Assembly (NCBI GenBank): GCA_963761655.1
Contig: CAVXHI010000002.1
Location: 62,001-126,000, forward strand
Length of the DNA: 64,000 nucleotides
Reading direction: 5' to 3'
Source of the DNA: RYN-122 sp963761655
Lineage (GTDB): Bacteria > Actinomycetota > Actinomycetes > Mycobacteriales > SCTD01
Positions within the stretch are counted from its first letter, which is position 1. Each line of letters begins with the position of its first letter. The notes below the pieces were generated by a model, which saw nothing but the letters and a program-made list of their open reading frames with translations, was not told the DNA's origin and searched no databases. A program made the position numbers and the translations under genes. Below, piece after piece: positions 8,458-17,007 of this stretch.

Positions 8458-9618
8458 GTGGCCTACCTCGACCACGCGGCGTCGACCCCCCTGCTGCCGG
8501 AGTCGCTGGCCGCGGTGACCGCTGCGCTCGCCGTCGGGGGCAACGCGTCGTCGCTGCACGCCTCCGGCCGCGCCGCCCGCCGGATGGTCGAGGAGTCCCG
8601 GGAGCAGCTGGCCGAGGCGCTCGGCGCCCGGCCCTCCGAGGTCGTCTTCACCGGCGGCGGCACCGAGAGCGACAACCTCGCCGTCAAGGGCCTGTTCTGG
8701 GCCCGCCGCGCCGCCGACCCGCGCCGCACCCGCGTGCTCGCCTCGGCCGTCGAGCACCACGCCGTCCTCGACGCCGTCGCCTGGCTGGTCGCGCACGAGG
8801 GCGCCCAGGTCACCTGGCTCGAGGTCGACGACGAGGGCCGCGTCCACCCCGACGTCCTCGAGGCCGCCCTCGGCGACGGCACGGACGTCGCCCTGGTCAC
8901 CGTCATGTGGGCCAACAACGAGGTCGGCACCGTCCAACCCGTGCGCGCCCTCGCCGACGTCGCCCACGCCGTCGGGGTGCCCCTGCACAGCGACGCCGTG
9001 CAGGCCGTCGGGCAGCTCCCGGTCGACTTCGCCTCCTGCGGCGTCGACGCCCTCACCGTCACCGCGCACAAGCTCGGCGGCCCCATCGGCACGGGCGCCC
9101 TCCTGCTCGGCCGCGACCTCGCCTGCACGCCGCTGCTGCACGGCGGCGGGCAGGAGCGCGACGTCCGGTCCGGCACCTTCGACGTCGCCGGCGCGGCCGG
9201 GTTCGCGGCGGCCGCCTCGCTCGCCGTGGCCCGGCAGCCCCGCAGCGCCGTCCGGCTGGCCGCCCTGCGCGACGACCTCGTCGCCCGCGTGCGTGCCGCC
9301 GTCCCCGACGCCGTCCTCAACGGCTCCGTCGGCGACCGTCTCCCCGGCAACGCGCACTTCTCGTTCCCCGGCTGCGAGGGCGACAGCCTGCTGCTGCTCC
9401 TGGACGCACGCGGGGTCGAGGTGTCGACCGGGTCGGCCTGCTCCGCCGGCGTGGCCCGTCCCTCGCACGTGCTCACCGCGATGGGCGCCGGCGACGACGT
9501 CGCCCGCGGCTCGCTGCGCTTCTCGCTCGGCCACACCTCGAGCGCCGCGGACGTCGACGCGCTGCTGGACGTGCTGCCCGGCGTCGTGGACCGGGCCCGG
9601 AGGGTCCCGCGCCGGTGA
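8458..9618 (+). CDS. Cysteine desulfurase (NifS/IscS type)
   Basis: A 386-residue PLP enzyme that removes sulfur from cysteine as a protein persulfide, supplying tRNA thiolation and Fe-S assembly. Lys205 in TAHKLGG is the PLP lysine, HHAVL supplies the ring-stacking His near 100, and Cys328 in STGSACSAG is the persulfide cysteine. GTG 8458 follows TAGGCT (8446-8451) by six bases, a leaderless arrangement, and no ribosome site is visible. The stop overlaps the mnmA start by four bases (GTGA), supporting dedicated sulfur delivery to MnmA. Confidence 0.95.
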   Translation: MAYLDHAASTPLLPESLAAVTAALAVGGNASSLHASGRAARRMVEESREQLAEALGARPSEVVFTGGGTESDNLAVKGLFWARRAADPRRTRVLASAVEHHAVLDAVAWLVAHEGAQVTWLEVDDEGRVHPDVLEAALGDGTDVALVTVMWANNEVGTVQPVRALADVAHAVGVPLHSDAVQAVGQLPVDFASCGVDALTVTAHKLGGPIGTGALLLGRDLACTPLLHGGGQERDVRSGTFDVAGAAGFAAAASLAVARQPRSAVRLAALRDDLVARVRAAVPDAVLNGSVGDRLPGNAHFSFPGCEGDSLLLLLDARGVEVSTGSACSAGVARPSHVLTAMGAGDDVARGSLRFSLGHTSSAADVDALLDVLPGVVDRARRVPRR

Positions 9619-10676
9619 AGCTGCTCGCCGCCATGTCCGGCGGCGTGGACTCCGCCGTCGCGGCCGCCCTGGCGGTCGAGGCCGGTCACGAGGTCACCGG
9701 GGTCCACCTCGCCCTGTCCGAGGCGCCCGCCGCCTTCCGCACCGGCTCCCGGGGGTGCTGCTCGCGCGAGGACAGCCACGACGCCCGGCGGGCCGCCGAC
9801 GTCCTCGGCATCCCCTTCTACGTCTGGGACCTCGCCGCGCGCTTCCGCGAGGACGTCGTCGAGGACTTCGTGGCCGAGTACGCCGCCGGCCGTACGCCGA
9901 ACCCGTGCCTGCGCTGCAACGAGAAGATCAAGTTCGAGGCCGTCCTGGACCGGGCGCTGGCCCTCGGGTTCGACGCCGTCGTCACCGGCCACCACGCGCG
10001 GCTCGCGGACGGCGTGCTGTCGCGGTCGGTCGACGCCGACAAGGACCAGTCCTACGTGCTCGCCGTCCTCACGCCGGAGCAGCTGGCCGGGACGGTCCTG
10101 CCGCTCGGTCACCTGACCAAGCAGCGCGTCCGGGAGATCGCCGCCGAGCGGGGCCTCGGGGTCGCCGACAAGCCCGACTCGCACGACGTCTGCTTCATCG
10201 CCGACGGCGACACCGCGGGGTTCCTGCGCGACCGCCTCGGGTCGCAGCCGGGTCCGGTCGTCGACGCGCTCACTGGAGCGGTCGTCGGGCAGCACGACGG
10301 GGCCTACGCCTACACCGTCGGGCAGCGCCGCGGCCTGTCCCTCACGGTGCCGGCCGCCGACGGCCGCCCCCGCTACGTGCTCTCCCTGTCGCCGGTCGAC
10401 CGCACCGTCCGGGTCGGACCGGTCGAGGCCCTCGACGTCCACGTCCTCACCGCGGCACGCCCCGTCTGGACCTCCCCGCAGAGCCTCCCGCTGCGGTGCG
10501 CCGTGCAGGTGCGGGCCCACGGCGAGGCCGTCCCGTGCACGGTCGAGGCCGACGGCGACGGCTGGCGCGTGCTGCTCGACCGGCCGCTGCGCGGCATCGC
10601 CGCCGGGCAGGCCGCCGTGCTCTACGACGACGACGACGTCGTCCTCGGCAGCGCCACGCTGGCGGCCGCTGGCTAG
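9615..10676 (+). CDS. mnmA: tRNA 2-thiouridylase MnmA
   Basis: A 353-residue tRNA-specific 2-thiouridylase that places s2U at wobble position 34 of Gln, Lys and Glu tRNAs. SGGVDS at 8-13 is the ATP-pyrophosphatase loop. Cys98 (NPCLRCN) and Cys193 (SHDVCF) are the catalytic pair. The C-terminal beta-barrel domain contains YTVGQRRGL. GTG 9615 overlaps the cysteine desulfurase stop, so translational coupling is expected. Its own TAG stop doubles as the -10 box (TAGGGT, 10674-10679) of the next gene. Confidence 0.96.
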   Translation: MKLLAAMSGGVDSAVAAALAVEAGHEVTGVHLALSEAPAAFRTGSRGCCSREDSHDARRAADVLGIPFYVWDLAARFREDVVEDFVAEYAAGRTPNPCLRCNEKIKFEAVLDRALALGFDAVVTGHHARLADGVLSRSVDADKDQSYVLAVLTPEQLAGTVLPLGHLTKQRVREIAAERGLGVADKPDSHDVCFIADGDTAGFLRDRLGSQPGPVVDALTGAVVGQHDGAYAYTVGQRRGLSLTVPAADGRPRYVLSLSPVDRTVRVGPVEALDVHVLTAARPVWTSPQSLPLRCAVQVRAHGEAVPCTVEADGDGWRVLLDRPLRGIAAGQAAVLYDDDDVVLGSATLAAAG

Positions 10677-10685
10677 GGTCGGCAC

Positions 10686-11279
10686 ATGGCAGCCGACGAC
10701 GTCTCCCTCACCGAGCTCGAGGTGATCGCGCAGTTCAGCCTGGCGGTCCGGTCGGCGACGGCGCCCCGGGAGCTGGTGGTCGCGGCGCTCGAGGCCGACC
10801 TGCGGGCGCTCACCGGCCAGCGGACACCCCGCACGCCGTCCCCCGCCCCGCGGGCGGCGGCGTCGGACCCCGCGCCGGCTGCACGCACGGCCGAGGTCGT
10901 GGCGGAGCCGACCGCGGCAGCCGGGAAGCGCGCTCCGCGGACGGCCGCTCTCGCGACGACCACCCGGGCGAAGAAGGACGCAGCGGCGAGGACGACCGCC
11001 GAAGCGAAGACCGACGTCGAGCCCACCGTGACAGCTGCGCCCGCAGGGGCGGCGAAGAAGGCAGCACCGAAGGCCGGGGCCGACAAGGCTGCACCCGCGG
11101 GGTCGGCACCTGCGAAGGCGGCACCTGCGGGGGCGGCACCTGCGAAGGCGGCGCCCCGGAAGGGCGCCGCCAAGGCCACCGGTGTGGACGGCACAGCGGC
11201 AGACGCCCCCTCGGCGGCTCCCGGTCGGGACGCGCCGGTGAAGGCCGCCGCGAAGAAGAAGGCGCCGGCGGCGCCGTGA
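10686..11279 (+). CDS. Ala/Lys-rich low-complexity protein, histone H1-like tail
   Basis: A 197-residue protein of unknown function. Residues 1-45 (starting MAADDVSLTELEVIAQFSL) form a plausible small helical domain. From about residue 46 to the end the protein is Ala, Lys, Pro and Thr only in practice, with AAKKAAPKAG-, PAKAAPAGA- and KKKAPAAP-like blocks. The DNA at about 11095-11155 is an imperfect tandem repeat around GCACCTGCGAAGGCG. Such tails are typical of histone H1-like or HU-tail nucleoid proteins, so nucleic-acid binding is an inference. ATG 10686 lies six bases after TAGGGT, so the message is probably leaderless. Compare the HU tail at 48269-48907. Confidence 0.7.
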   Translation: MAADDVSLTELEVIAQFSLAVRSATAPRELVVAALEADLRALTGQRTPRTPSPAPRAAASDPAPAARTAEVVAEPTAAAGKRAPRTAALATTTRAKKDAAARTTAEAKTDVEPTVTAAPAGAAKKAAPKAGADKAAPAGSAPAKAAPAGAAPAKAAPRKGAAKATGVDGTAADAPSAAPGRDAPVKAAAKKKAPAAP

Positions 11280-11289
11280 CCTGCGCCCC

Positions 11290-12312
11290 GTGACGGCCGA
11301 CGCGCCACCGCCCGTGGCTCCTGGCCTGGGGCTGCCCCCTGGCACGGCCACCGGCGTCGGGAGCCTGCCCGGCACCGACCCCGCCGAGGCGGTCCGCGCC
11401 GTGCTCGGGCTGCTGCCCGGGCTGCCCTTCCTGCCCGAGCTGCCCGCCCGCGGTCCGTACGGCGACCTCGCCGGCCGGACCGCCGCCCTGCTGGCCGGCA
11501 TCCCGGTCGACCTGCAGCCCAGCGGCTGGCGCCTGACCGAGCGGGGCTCCCGCGACGGCACCCGCGCGCGCGACCTGCTCGCCCGCGACCTCGACGCCCT
11601 CGAGGACGCCGTGGGGGAGTCGGGCCTGGTCCGGCTCAAGGTCCAGGCGGCCGGGCCGTGGACCCTCGCGGCGACGCTGGAGCTGCAGCGCGGGGAGCGC
11701 GTGCTCGCCGACCAGGGGGCGTTGCGCGACCTGCACGCCAGCCTCGCCGAGGGGCTCGCCCTGCACGTCGCCGAGCTCGAGCGCCGCTTCCCCGGCGTCG
11801 AGGTCCTGCTGCAGCTCGACGAGCCCGCGCTGCCGTCGGTGCTGCTCGGTCGGGTGCCCACGCCGAGCGGCTTCGGCTCCTACCGGGTGCCCGAGCCGCG
11901 CCTGGTCAGCGACCGCCTCGAGGCCGTCCTCGACGTCGCGCCGCGCACCGTCGTCCACTGCTGCGCTCCGGGCGTCCCCGTGCGGCTGCTCCGCGGAGCC
12001 GGCGCCGTGGGGGTCGGCCTGGACCTCGCCCTGCCGCAGGACGAGCAGGAGCTCGGTGAGGCCGCCGAGGCCGGGACCGTCCTGTTCCTCGGCGTCGCGC
12101 CGTCGTCGGGGGAGCGGCCGCCCTCCACGGACGCCGTCCTCGCGCCGGTGCGGGCGCTCTGGCGGCGGCTCGGCGTCGACCCCGAGCTGCTGCCGCAGGC
12201 CGTCGTGCTCACGCCGTCGTGCGGGCTGGCGGGGGCCACGCCGGGGTACGCCCGTGCCGTCCTGGAGCGCCTGGTCGAGGCCGGCGCCGCCCTCGCAGAG
12301 GAGCCGCTGTGA
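11290..12312 (+). CDS. MetE C-terminal-like methionine synthase family protein
   Basis: A 340-residue barrel protein of the UROD/MetE-like superfamily, equal to the C-terminal half of cobalamin-independent methionine synthase. Zinc-ligand motifs are visible: VVHCCAP (His-x-Cys, near residues 219-223) and LTPSCGLAG (Cys near 308). The N-terminal tetrahydrofolate half is absent, so it may use another methyl donor or act in tRNA or methyl metabolism; no reaction is assigned. A gene of this type next to ligA is typical of actinobacteria (Rv3015c in M. tuberculosis, from memory). The GTG start is 11 bp after the preceding stop, and its stop overlaps the ligA GTG by four bases. Confidence 0.8.
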   Translation: MTADAPPPVAPGLGLPPGTATGVGSLPGTDPAEAVRAVLGLLPGLPFLPELPARGPYGDLAGRTAALLAGIPVDLQPSGWRLTERGSRDGTRARDLLARDLDALEDAVGESGLVRLKVQAAGPWTLAATLELQRGERVLADQGALRDLHASLAEGLALHVAELERRFPGVEVLLQLDEPALPSVLLGRVPTPSGFGSYRVPEPRLVSDRLEAVLDVAPRTVVHCCAPGVPVRLLRGAGAVGVGLDLALPQDEQELGEAAEAGTVLFLGVAPSSGERPPSTDAVLAPVRALWRRLGVDPELLPQAVVLTPSCGLAGATPGYARAVLERLVEAGAALAEEPL

Positions 12313-14459
12313 CCGAGCCCCTGTCCGCCGCCCCGGAGGACGCCCGCGCCCGGCACGCGGAGCTGTCCCGGCAGCTCGACGAGAACGCGTTCCGCTACTA
12401 CGTGCTCGACGCCCCGACGGTCAGCGACGCCGTCTACGACCGGACGATGGCTGAGCTGCGGACCCTCGAGGACGCCCACCCGGACCTGCGGACGCCGGAC
12501 AGCCCGACCCAGAAGGTCATGGGCACGTACTCCACCGACTTCGCGCCGGTCGAGCACCTCGAGCGCCTGATGAGCCTCGGCAACGTGTTCGACGCCGAGG
12601 AGCTGCACGCCTGGGCGGCCCGGGCGCAGAAGGAGGCCCCGGCCGCGCGCTGGCTGTGCGAGCTCAAGATCGACGGGCTGGCCGTGGCGCTGGTCTACCG
12701 GGACGGCCGGCTGGTCCGGGCCGCGACCCGCGGGGACGGCCGCACCGGCGAGGACATCACGCCGAACGTCCGGACGCTGAGGAGCGTCCCGGAGCAGCTG
12801 ACCGGCGAGGGCGTGCCGTCCCTGCTCGAGGTCCGCGGCGAGGTCTTCATCGCCAGCGCCGACTTCACCCGGCTGAACGAGCAGCTCGTCGCCGACGGCC
12901 GCGCGCCCTTCGCGAACCCCCGCAACGCCGCCGCGGGGAGCCTGCGGCAGAAGGACCCGCGCACCACGGCGGGCCGCCCCCTCAGCCTGACCCTGCACGG
13001 CATCGGGGCACGTGAGGACTGGGAGCCCGCCAGCCAGAGCGAGGCCTACGCGCAGCTCGCGCAGTGGGGGCTGCCGGTCAGCAGCCGCTTCGAGGTGTTC
13101 GACGACCTCGAGGGCGCCCTGCGGTACATCGCGCACTGGGGCGAGCACCGGCACGACGTCGAGCACGAGATCGACGGCGTCGTCGTCAAGGTCGACCAGG
13201 TGCCCCTGCAGCGGCGCCTCGGTGCGACGAGCGCGGCACCCCGCTGGGCCATCGCGCACAAGTACCCGCCGGAGGAGGCCACGACGAAGCTCCTCGACAT
13301 CCAGGTGAACGTCGGGCGCACCGGCCGTGTGACGCCGTTCGCGTACATGGAGCCGGTCCAGGTCGGCGGCGTGATGGTCAAGCTCGCCACCCTGCACAAC
13401 GCCGGGGAGGTCGAGCGCAAGGGCGTGCTGATCGGTGACACGGTCGTCGTGCGCCGGGCCGGCGACGTCATCCCCGAGGTCGTCGGGCCGGTGGCCGCCC
13501 TCCGGGACGGCAGCGAGCGGGCGTTCGTCATGCCGACGCACTGCCGGGAGTGCGGCAGTGAGCTGCGGCAGGCCCGCGAGGGCGACAAGGACCTCCGCTG
13601 CCCGAACAACCGGTCCTGCCCGGCGCAGCTGCGCGAGCGCGTGTTCTCCCTGGCCGGACGGGCCGCCCTCGACATCGAGGGGCTCGGCTACGAGGCCGCC
13701 CGCAGCCTCACCGAGCAGGGCGTCGTGCAGGACGAGGGCGACGTCCTGCTGCTCACCGAGGAGCAGCTGCTCGCCAGCGACTTCTACACGACCAAGAGCG
13801 GGAAGCTGTCGGCTGCGGGTCGGCAGCTGCTGCAGAGCCTCGAGGTCGTCAAGGGACGGCCGCTGTACCGGTGGCTGGTCGGCCTGTCGATCCGGCACGT
13901 CGGCGCCCCGACCGCCCGCGACCTCGCCCGGCACTTCCGGTCGATGGACCGGATCGTCGACGCGTCGGTCGAGGAGGTCGCAGCGGTCGACGGCGTCGGC
14001 CCCGTGGTCGCCCAGACGGTGCACGACTTCTTCGCCGTCGACTGGCACCGCGGCATCGTCGAGAAGTGGGAGCAAGCCGGTGCGGTCCTCGCCGACGACG
14101 CCGAGCAGGAGGGCCCCCGGCCGCTCGAGGGCGTCAGCGTCGTCGTCACCGGCACGCTGCCGAGCTACAGCCGCGACGGCGCCACCGAGGCGGTGCAGGA
14201 GCGCGGCGGCAAGGTCTCGAGCAGCGTGAGCGGGAAGACCAGCTTCGTCGTCGTCGGCAGCGACCCGGGCGCGAGCAAGTACGACAAGGCCGTGAAGCTC
14301 CAGCTGCCCCTGCTCGACGACGCCGGCTTCACGGTGCTGCTGGAGCAGGGTCCCGAGGCCGCGCGCGAGGTCGCGACGGTCCCCGAGCCGCCGGAGCCCA
14401 CGCCGAAGAAGGAGCCGAAGCCGCGCAAGAAGAAGGGCGAGGAGCCCGCTACCGACTGA
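12309..14459 (+). CDS. ligA: NAD-dependent DNA ligase LigA
   Basis: A 716-residue ligase that seals Okazaki fragments using NAD+. Domain order is complete: Ia (NAD binding), adenylation domain with Lys120 in LKIDGLAVAL, OB fold, a four-Cys zinc finger (CRECG ... CPNNRSCPAQ), helix-hairpin-helix repeats, and a BRCT domain (about 605-690, VTGTLPSYSRDGATEAVQ). A 25-residue Lys/Pro/Glu tail (PTPKKEPKPRKKKGEEPATD) extends beyond the BRCT domain. GTG 12309 overlaps the MetE-like stop; an upstream in-frame start at 12219 is inside that gene and unlikely. Confidence 0.97.
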   Translation: MTEPLSAAPEDARARHAELSRQLDENAFRYYVLDAPTVSDAVYDRTMAELRTLEDAHPDLRTPDSPTQKVMGTYSTDFAPVEHLERLMSLGNVFDAEELHAWAARAQKEAPAARWLCELKIDGLAVALVYRDGRLVRAATRGDGRTGEDITPNVRTLRSVPEQLTGEGVPSLLEVRGEVFIASADFTRLNEQLVADGRAPFANPRNAAAGSLRQKDPRTTAGRPLSLTLHGIGAREDWEPASQSEAYAQLAQWGLPVSSRFEVFDDLEGALRYIAHWGEHRHDVEHEIDGVVVKVDQVPLQRRLGATSAAPRWAIAHKYPPEEATTKLLDIQVNVGRTGRVTPFAYMEPVQVGGVMVKLATLHNAGEVERKGVLIGDTVVVRRAGDVIPEVVGPVAALRDGSERAFVMPTHCRECGSELRQAREGDKDLRCPNNRSCPAQLRERVFSLAGRAALDIEGLGYEAARSLTEQGVVQDEGDVLLLTEEQLLASDFYTTKSGKLSAAGRQLLQSLEVVKGRPLYRWLVGLSIRHVGAPTARDLARHFRSMDRIVDASVEEVAAVDGVGPVVAQTVHDFFAVDWHRGIVEKWEQAGAVLADDAEQEGPRPLEGVSVVVTGTLPSYSRDGATEAVQERGGKVSSSVSGKTSFVVVGSDPGASKYDKAVKLQLPLLDDAGFTVLLEQGPEAAREVATVPEPPEPTPKKEPKPRKKKGEEPATD

Positions 14460-14480
14460 GACCGCTACCGGCTGGGCCCG

Positions 14481-15125
14481 CTACGGGCTCAGCACGGTGG
14501 CGGTGATGCCGGCCAGGTGGGCCAGCCGGGCGAGCTCGCCGTCGCGCCACCGCGGGCCGCCGGTGCGCCCGACCAGCACCGCGAGCCCCGGGTCGCCGAC
14601 CGGCGCCGCGGCCAGCTCCGTGCCGAGGTCGTGCCACCGCTCGGGCACCCACGCCGCCGACGTCGGCAGCCGCTGCGCCCGGGCCAGCGGCAGCCACGGC
14701 AGGTCCAGCCCGTCGGTCTCGGGGGCGCCGGTGCTGGTCCCGACGACGCCCCGCCCGTGCTGCACGAGCGCCGACCACGACGCCCGGAAGACCCCGGGGA
14801 GGCTCTGCACGAGCAGCGCCTTCGCCTCCTCCGGCGCCGCCGCCATCTCGTCGACGAGCTCGAGGTCGCGGTGGAGGTCGTCCGCCCCGAGGTAGGGGCG
14901 CAGCGACTCGACGACGACGCCGGGCACCGACTGGGCGCTGGTGATGAGGACGTCGGCCAGGCCGCCGGGGGGGAGCTGCACGAGCAGGTCGTCGACGGCG
15001 CCGTCCGGACCGCGCTCGACGACGTCGAGGCTGACGATGTCGGCGCCGACGGTGCCGATGGCGGTCGCGACGGCGCCGAGCATGCCGGGACGGTCGGGCA
15101 GCACGACGCGCAGCAGGTAGGGCAC
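14481..15125 (-). CDS. ACT domain protein
   Basis: A 214-residue protein with an N-terminal ACT domain (MPYLLRVVLPDRPGMLGAVA, then IVSLDVVERG) expected to bind an amino acid. The rest (about 95-214) has no catalytic motif I can identify. The family is conserved between ligA and gatCAB in actinobacteria (Rv3013-like, from memory), and its ligand is unknown. It is read opposite to both neighbours, with 21 bp to the ligA stop, and its ATG at 15125 is about 80 bp from the gatC micro-ORF on the other strand. Confidence 0.82.
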   Translation of the reverse strand: MPYLLRVVLPDRPGMLGAVATAIGTVGADIVSLDVVERGPDGAVDDLLVQLPPGGLADVLITSAQSVPGVVVESLRPYLGADDLHRDLELVDEMAAAPEEAKALLVQSLPGVFRASWSALVQHGRGVVGTSTGAPETDGLDLPWLPLARAQRLPTSAAWVPERWHDLGTELAAAPVGDPGLAVLVGRTGGPRWRDGELARLAHLAGITATVLSP

Positions 15126-15203
15126 GGCAGGGAGCCTGCCGCACGCCGGTGTCGTGGTCGTTGCCCCGGTGTTGCGGCGCGCCGCCCCGACTAGGGTCGG
15201 GGC

Positions 15204-15224
15204 GTGGACTGGACAGACGCATGA
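15204..15224 (+). CDS. Possible leaderless 6-codon micro-ORF before gatC
   Basis: GTG 15204 lies exactly six bases after TAGGGT (15192-15197), the same spacing as the leaderless genes in this window. It would encode Met-Asp-Trp-Thr-Asp-Ala and stop at TGA 15222-15224, overlapping the gatC ATG (15221) as ATGA. A ribosome loading on the 5′ end could therefore terminate and restart at gatC. It may equally be a chance reading in a short leader. Confidence 0.35.
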   Translation: MDWTDA

Positions 15225-15520
15225 GCGGCATCACCCGGGAGCAGGTCGCCCACCTCGCGAAGCTCTCGCGCCTGGCCCTCGAGGACAGCGAGCTCGACAG
15301 CCTCGCCTCGCAGCTCGACGTCATCCTCGACGCCGTCGCGACCATCTCCGAGGTGACCGACGCCGCCGACGTGCGGCCGACGACGCACGCCGTGCCGCTC
15401 GAGAACGTGACCCGGCCCGACGTCGTCCGGCCGTCGCTGCCGCCCGAGAAGGTGCTCGCGGGTGCGCCCGTGGCCGAGGACGGGCGCTTCCGCGTGCCGC
15501 GCATCCTGGACGAGGAGTGA
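15221..15520 (+). CDS. gatC: Asp/Glu-tRNA amidotransferase subunit C
   Basis: A 99-residue GatC, the small belt subunit that holds GatA and GatB together. It starts MSGITREQVAHLAKLSRLAL and has the family features VTDAADVRPTTH and RPDVVRPSLPPEKVLAGAP. ATG 15221 has no strong ribosome site and overlaps the stop of the micro-ORF. gatA begins two bases after its stop, so gatC-gatA-SRPBCC-gatB is one transcription unit from the TAGGGT promoter at 15192. Confidence 0.96.
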   Translation: MSGITREQVAHLAKLSRLALEDSELDSLASQLDVILDAVATISEVTDAADVRPTTHAVPLENVTRPDVVRPSLPPEKVLAGAPVAEDGRFRVPRILDEE

Positions 15521-15522
15521 CC

Positions 15523-17007
15523 GTGTCCGACCTGACCCGGCTGACCGCGGTCGAGACCCGCAGCGCGATCGCGTCGGGCGAGGCGTCCGCCGTCGAGGTG
15601 ACGCAGGCGCACCTGGACCGGATCGCCGCCGTCGACGCCGACGTCCACGCCTTCCTGCACGTCGATGCCGAGGGAGCCCTCGCGCAGGCGGCCCGGGTCG
15701 ACGCGGGGGAGGTCACCGGCCCGCTGGCCGGCGTGCCCCTCGCGCTCAAGGACGTGCTCTGCCAGGAGGGGGTCCCGACCACGGTCGGCTCGAAGATCCT
15801 CGAGGGCTGGCGCCCGCCCTACGACGCCACCGTCACCGCGCGGCTCAAGGCCGCCGGTGTGGTCATCCTCGGCAAGACGAACATGGACGAGTTCGCCATG
15901 GGGTCCTCGACCGAGCACTCCGCCTACGGCCCGACGCACAACCCCTGGGACCTCGACCGCATCCCGGGCGGGTCCGGCGGAGGGTCCGCGGCCGCGGTCG
16001 CCGCCTACGAGGCGCCGCTGGCCATCGGCACCGACACCGGCGGGTCCATCCGCCAGCCGGCCGCCGTCACCGGGACGGTCGGCGTCAAGCCCACCTACGG
16101 CGGCGTCTCCCGCTACGGGCTCGTCGCCTTCAGCAGCAGCCTCGACCAGGCCGGCCCGTGCGCCCGCACGGTCATGGACGCCGCCCTCCTGCACGAGGTC
16201 ATCGCCGGGCACGACCCCGCCGACTCCACGTCCATCCCGCAGCCCGTCCCGCCCGTCGTCGAGGCGGCGCGGCAGGCCGACGTGCGGGGCCTGCGGATCG
16301 GCGTCGTGAAGGAGCTGTCCGGCGAGGGCTACGAGGCCGGGGTGCAGGAGCGGTTCGACGAGGCCGTCGAGCTGCTGACGTCCCTCGGTGCGACCGTGGT
16401 CGAGGTCAGCTGCCCGCACTTCGTCTACGCGCTGCCCGCCTACTACCTGATCGCCCCCAGTGAGGCGTCCTCGAACCTGGCCCGCTTCGACAGCGTCCGG
16501 TTCGGCCTGCGCACCGGCGACGACGGTGTGGCCGGCCTCGAGGAGGTCATGTCGCTCACCCGCGCGAAGGGGTTCGGCCCGGAGGTCAAGCGGCGGATCG
16601 TGCTCGGCACGTACGCGCTCTCCAGCGGCTACTACGACGCCTACTACGGGCAAGCGCAGAAGGTCCGGACGCTCATCACGCAGGACTTCACGGCGGCGTT
16701 CGCCTCGGCCGACGTCCTCGTGTCGCCGGCCGCCCCGACGGTGGCGTTCCGGCTCGGCGCGAAGCTCGAGGACCCGCTGGCGATGTACCGCCAGGACCTC
16801 GCCACCATCCCGTCCAACCTCTATGGAGGCCCCGCGATGTCGTTGCCCTGCGGCCTGTCCGAGGGCCTGCCGGTCGGGTTCCAGGTCATGGCGCCGACCC
16901 TGCAGGACGACCGGCTGTACCGGGTCGGGGCGGCGCTCGAGGCGGCGCTGCACGACCGGTGGGGCGGCCCGCTGCTCGCGCAGGCGCCCGAGCTGGTGAC
17001 GGCGTGA
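15523..17007 (+). CDS. gatA: Asp/Glu-tRNA amidotransferase subunit A
   Basis: A 494-residue amidase that releases ammonia from glutamine and channels it to GatB. The Ser-cisSer-Lys triad is intact: Lys76 (PLALKDVL), Ser151 (PGGSGGGSAA) and Ser175 (DTGGSIRQPA), each three residues earlier than in S. aureus GatA. The length is typical. GTG 15523 is two bases after the gatC stop; the stop overlaps the next GTG by four bases. Confidence 0.97.
   Translation: MSDLTRLTAVETRSAIASGEASAVEVTQAHLDRIAAVDADVHAFLHVDAEGALAQAARVDAGEVTGPLAGVPLALKDVLCQEGVPTTVGSKILEGWRPPYDATVTARLKAAGVVILGKTNMDEFAMGSSTEHSAYGPTHNPWDLDRIPGGSGGGSAAAVAAYEAPLAIGTDTGGSIRQPAAVTGTVGVKPTYGGVSRYGLVAFSSSLDQAGPCARTVMDAALLHEVIAGHDPADSTSIPQPVPPVVEAARQADVRGLRIGVVKELSGEGYEAGVQERFDEAVELLTSLGATVVEVSCPHFVYALPAYYLIAPSEASSNLARFDSVRFGLRTGDDGVAGLEEVMSLTRAKGFGPEVKRRIVLGTYALSSGYYDAYYGQAQKVRTLITQDFTAAFASADVLVSPAAPTVAFRLGAKLEDPLAMYRQDLATIPSNLYGGPAMSLPCGLSEGLPVGFQVMAPTLQDDRLYRVGAALEAALHDRWGGPLLAQAPELVTA

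Noticed and set aside
10686..11279. Tandem GCACCTGCGAAGGCG-like repeats as a CRISPR or VNTR locus
   Set aside because: The repeats are in-frame codons for Ala/Pro/Lys without spacers, explained by the protein tail.
8463..11861. A 1,132-residue open frame on the minus strand across the cysteine desulfurase, mnmA, tail-protein and MetE-like genes
   Set aside because: It is antisense to four well-supported genes and is Arg/Ser-rich without motifs. Long antisense frames are expected at this GC content.
11880..14075. A 731-residue antisense frame over ligA
   Set aside because: LigA is complete and conserved on the other strand; the antisense product is low-complexity.
14481..15125. ACT protein as the missing acetolactate synthase small subunit
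   Set aside because: A complete ilvN follows ilvB; this protein has only one ACT domain and a different C-terminus.
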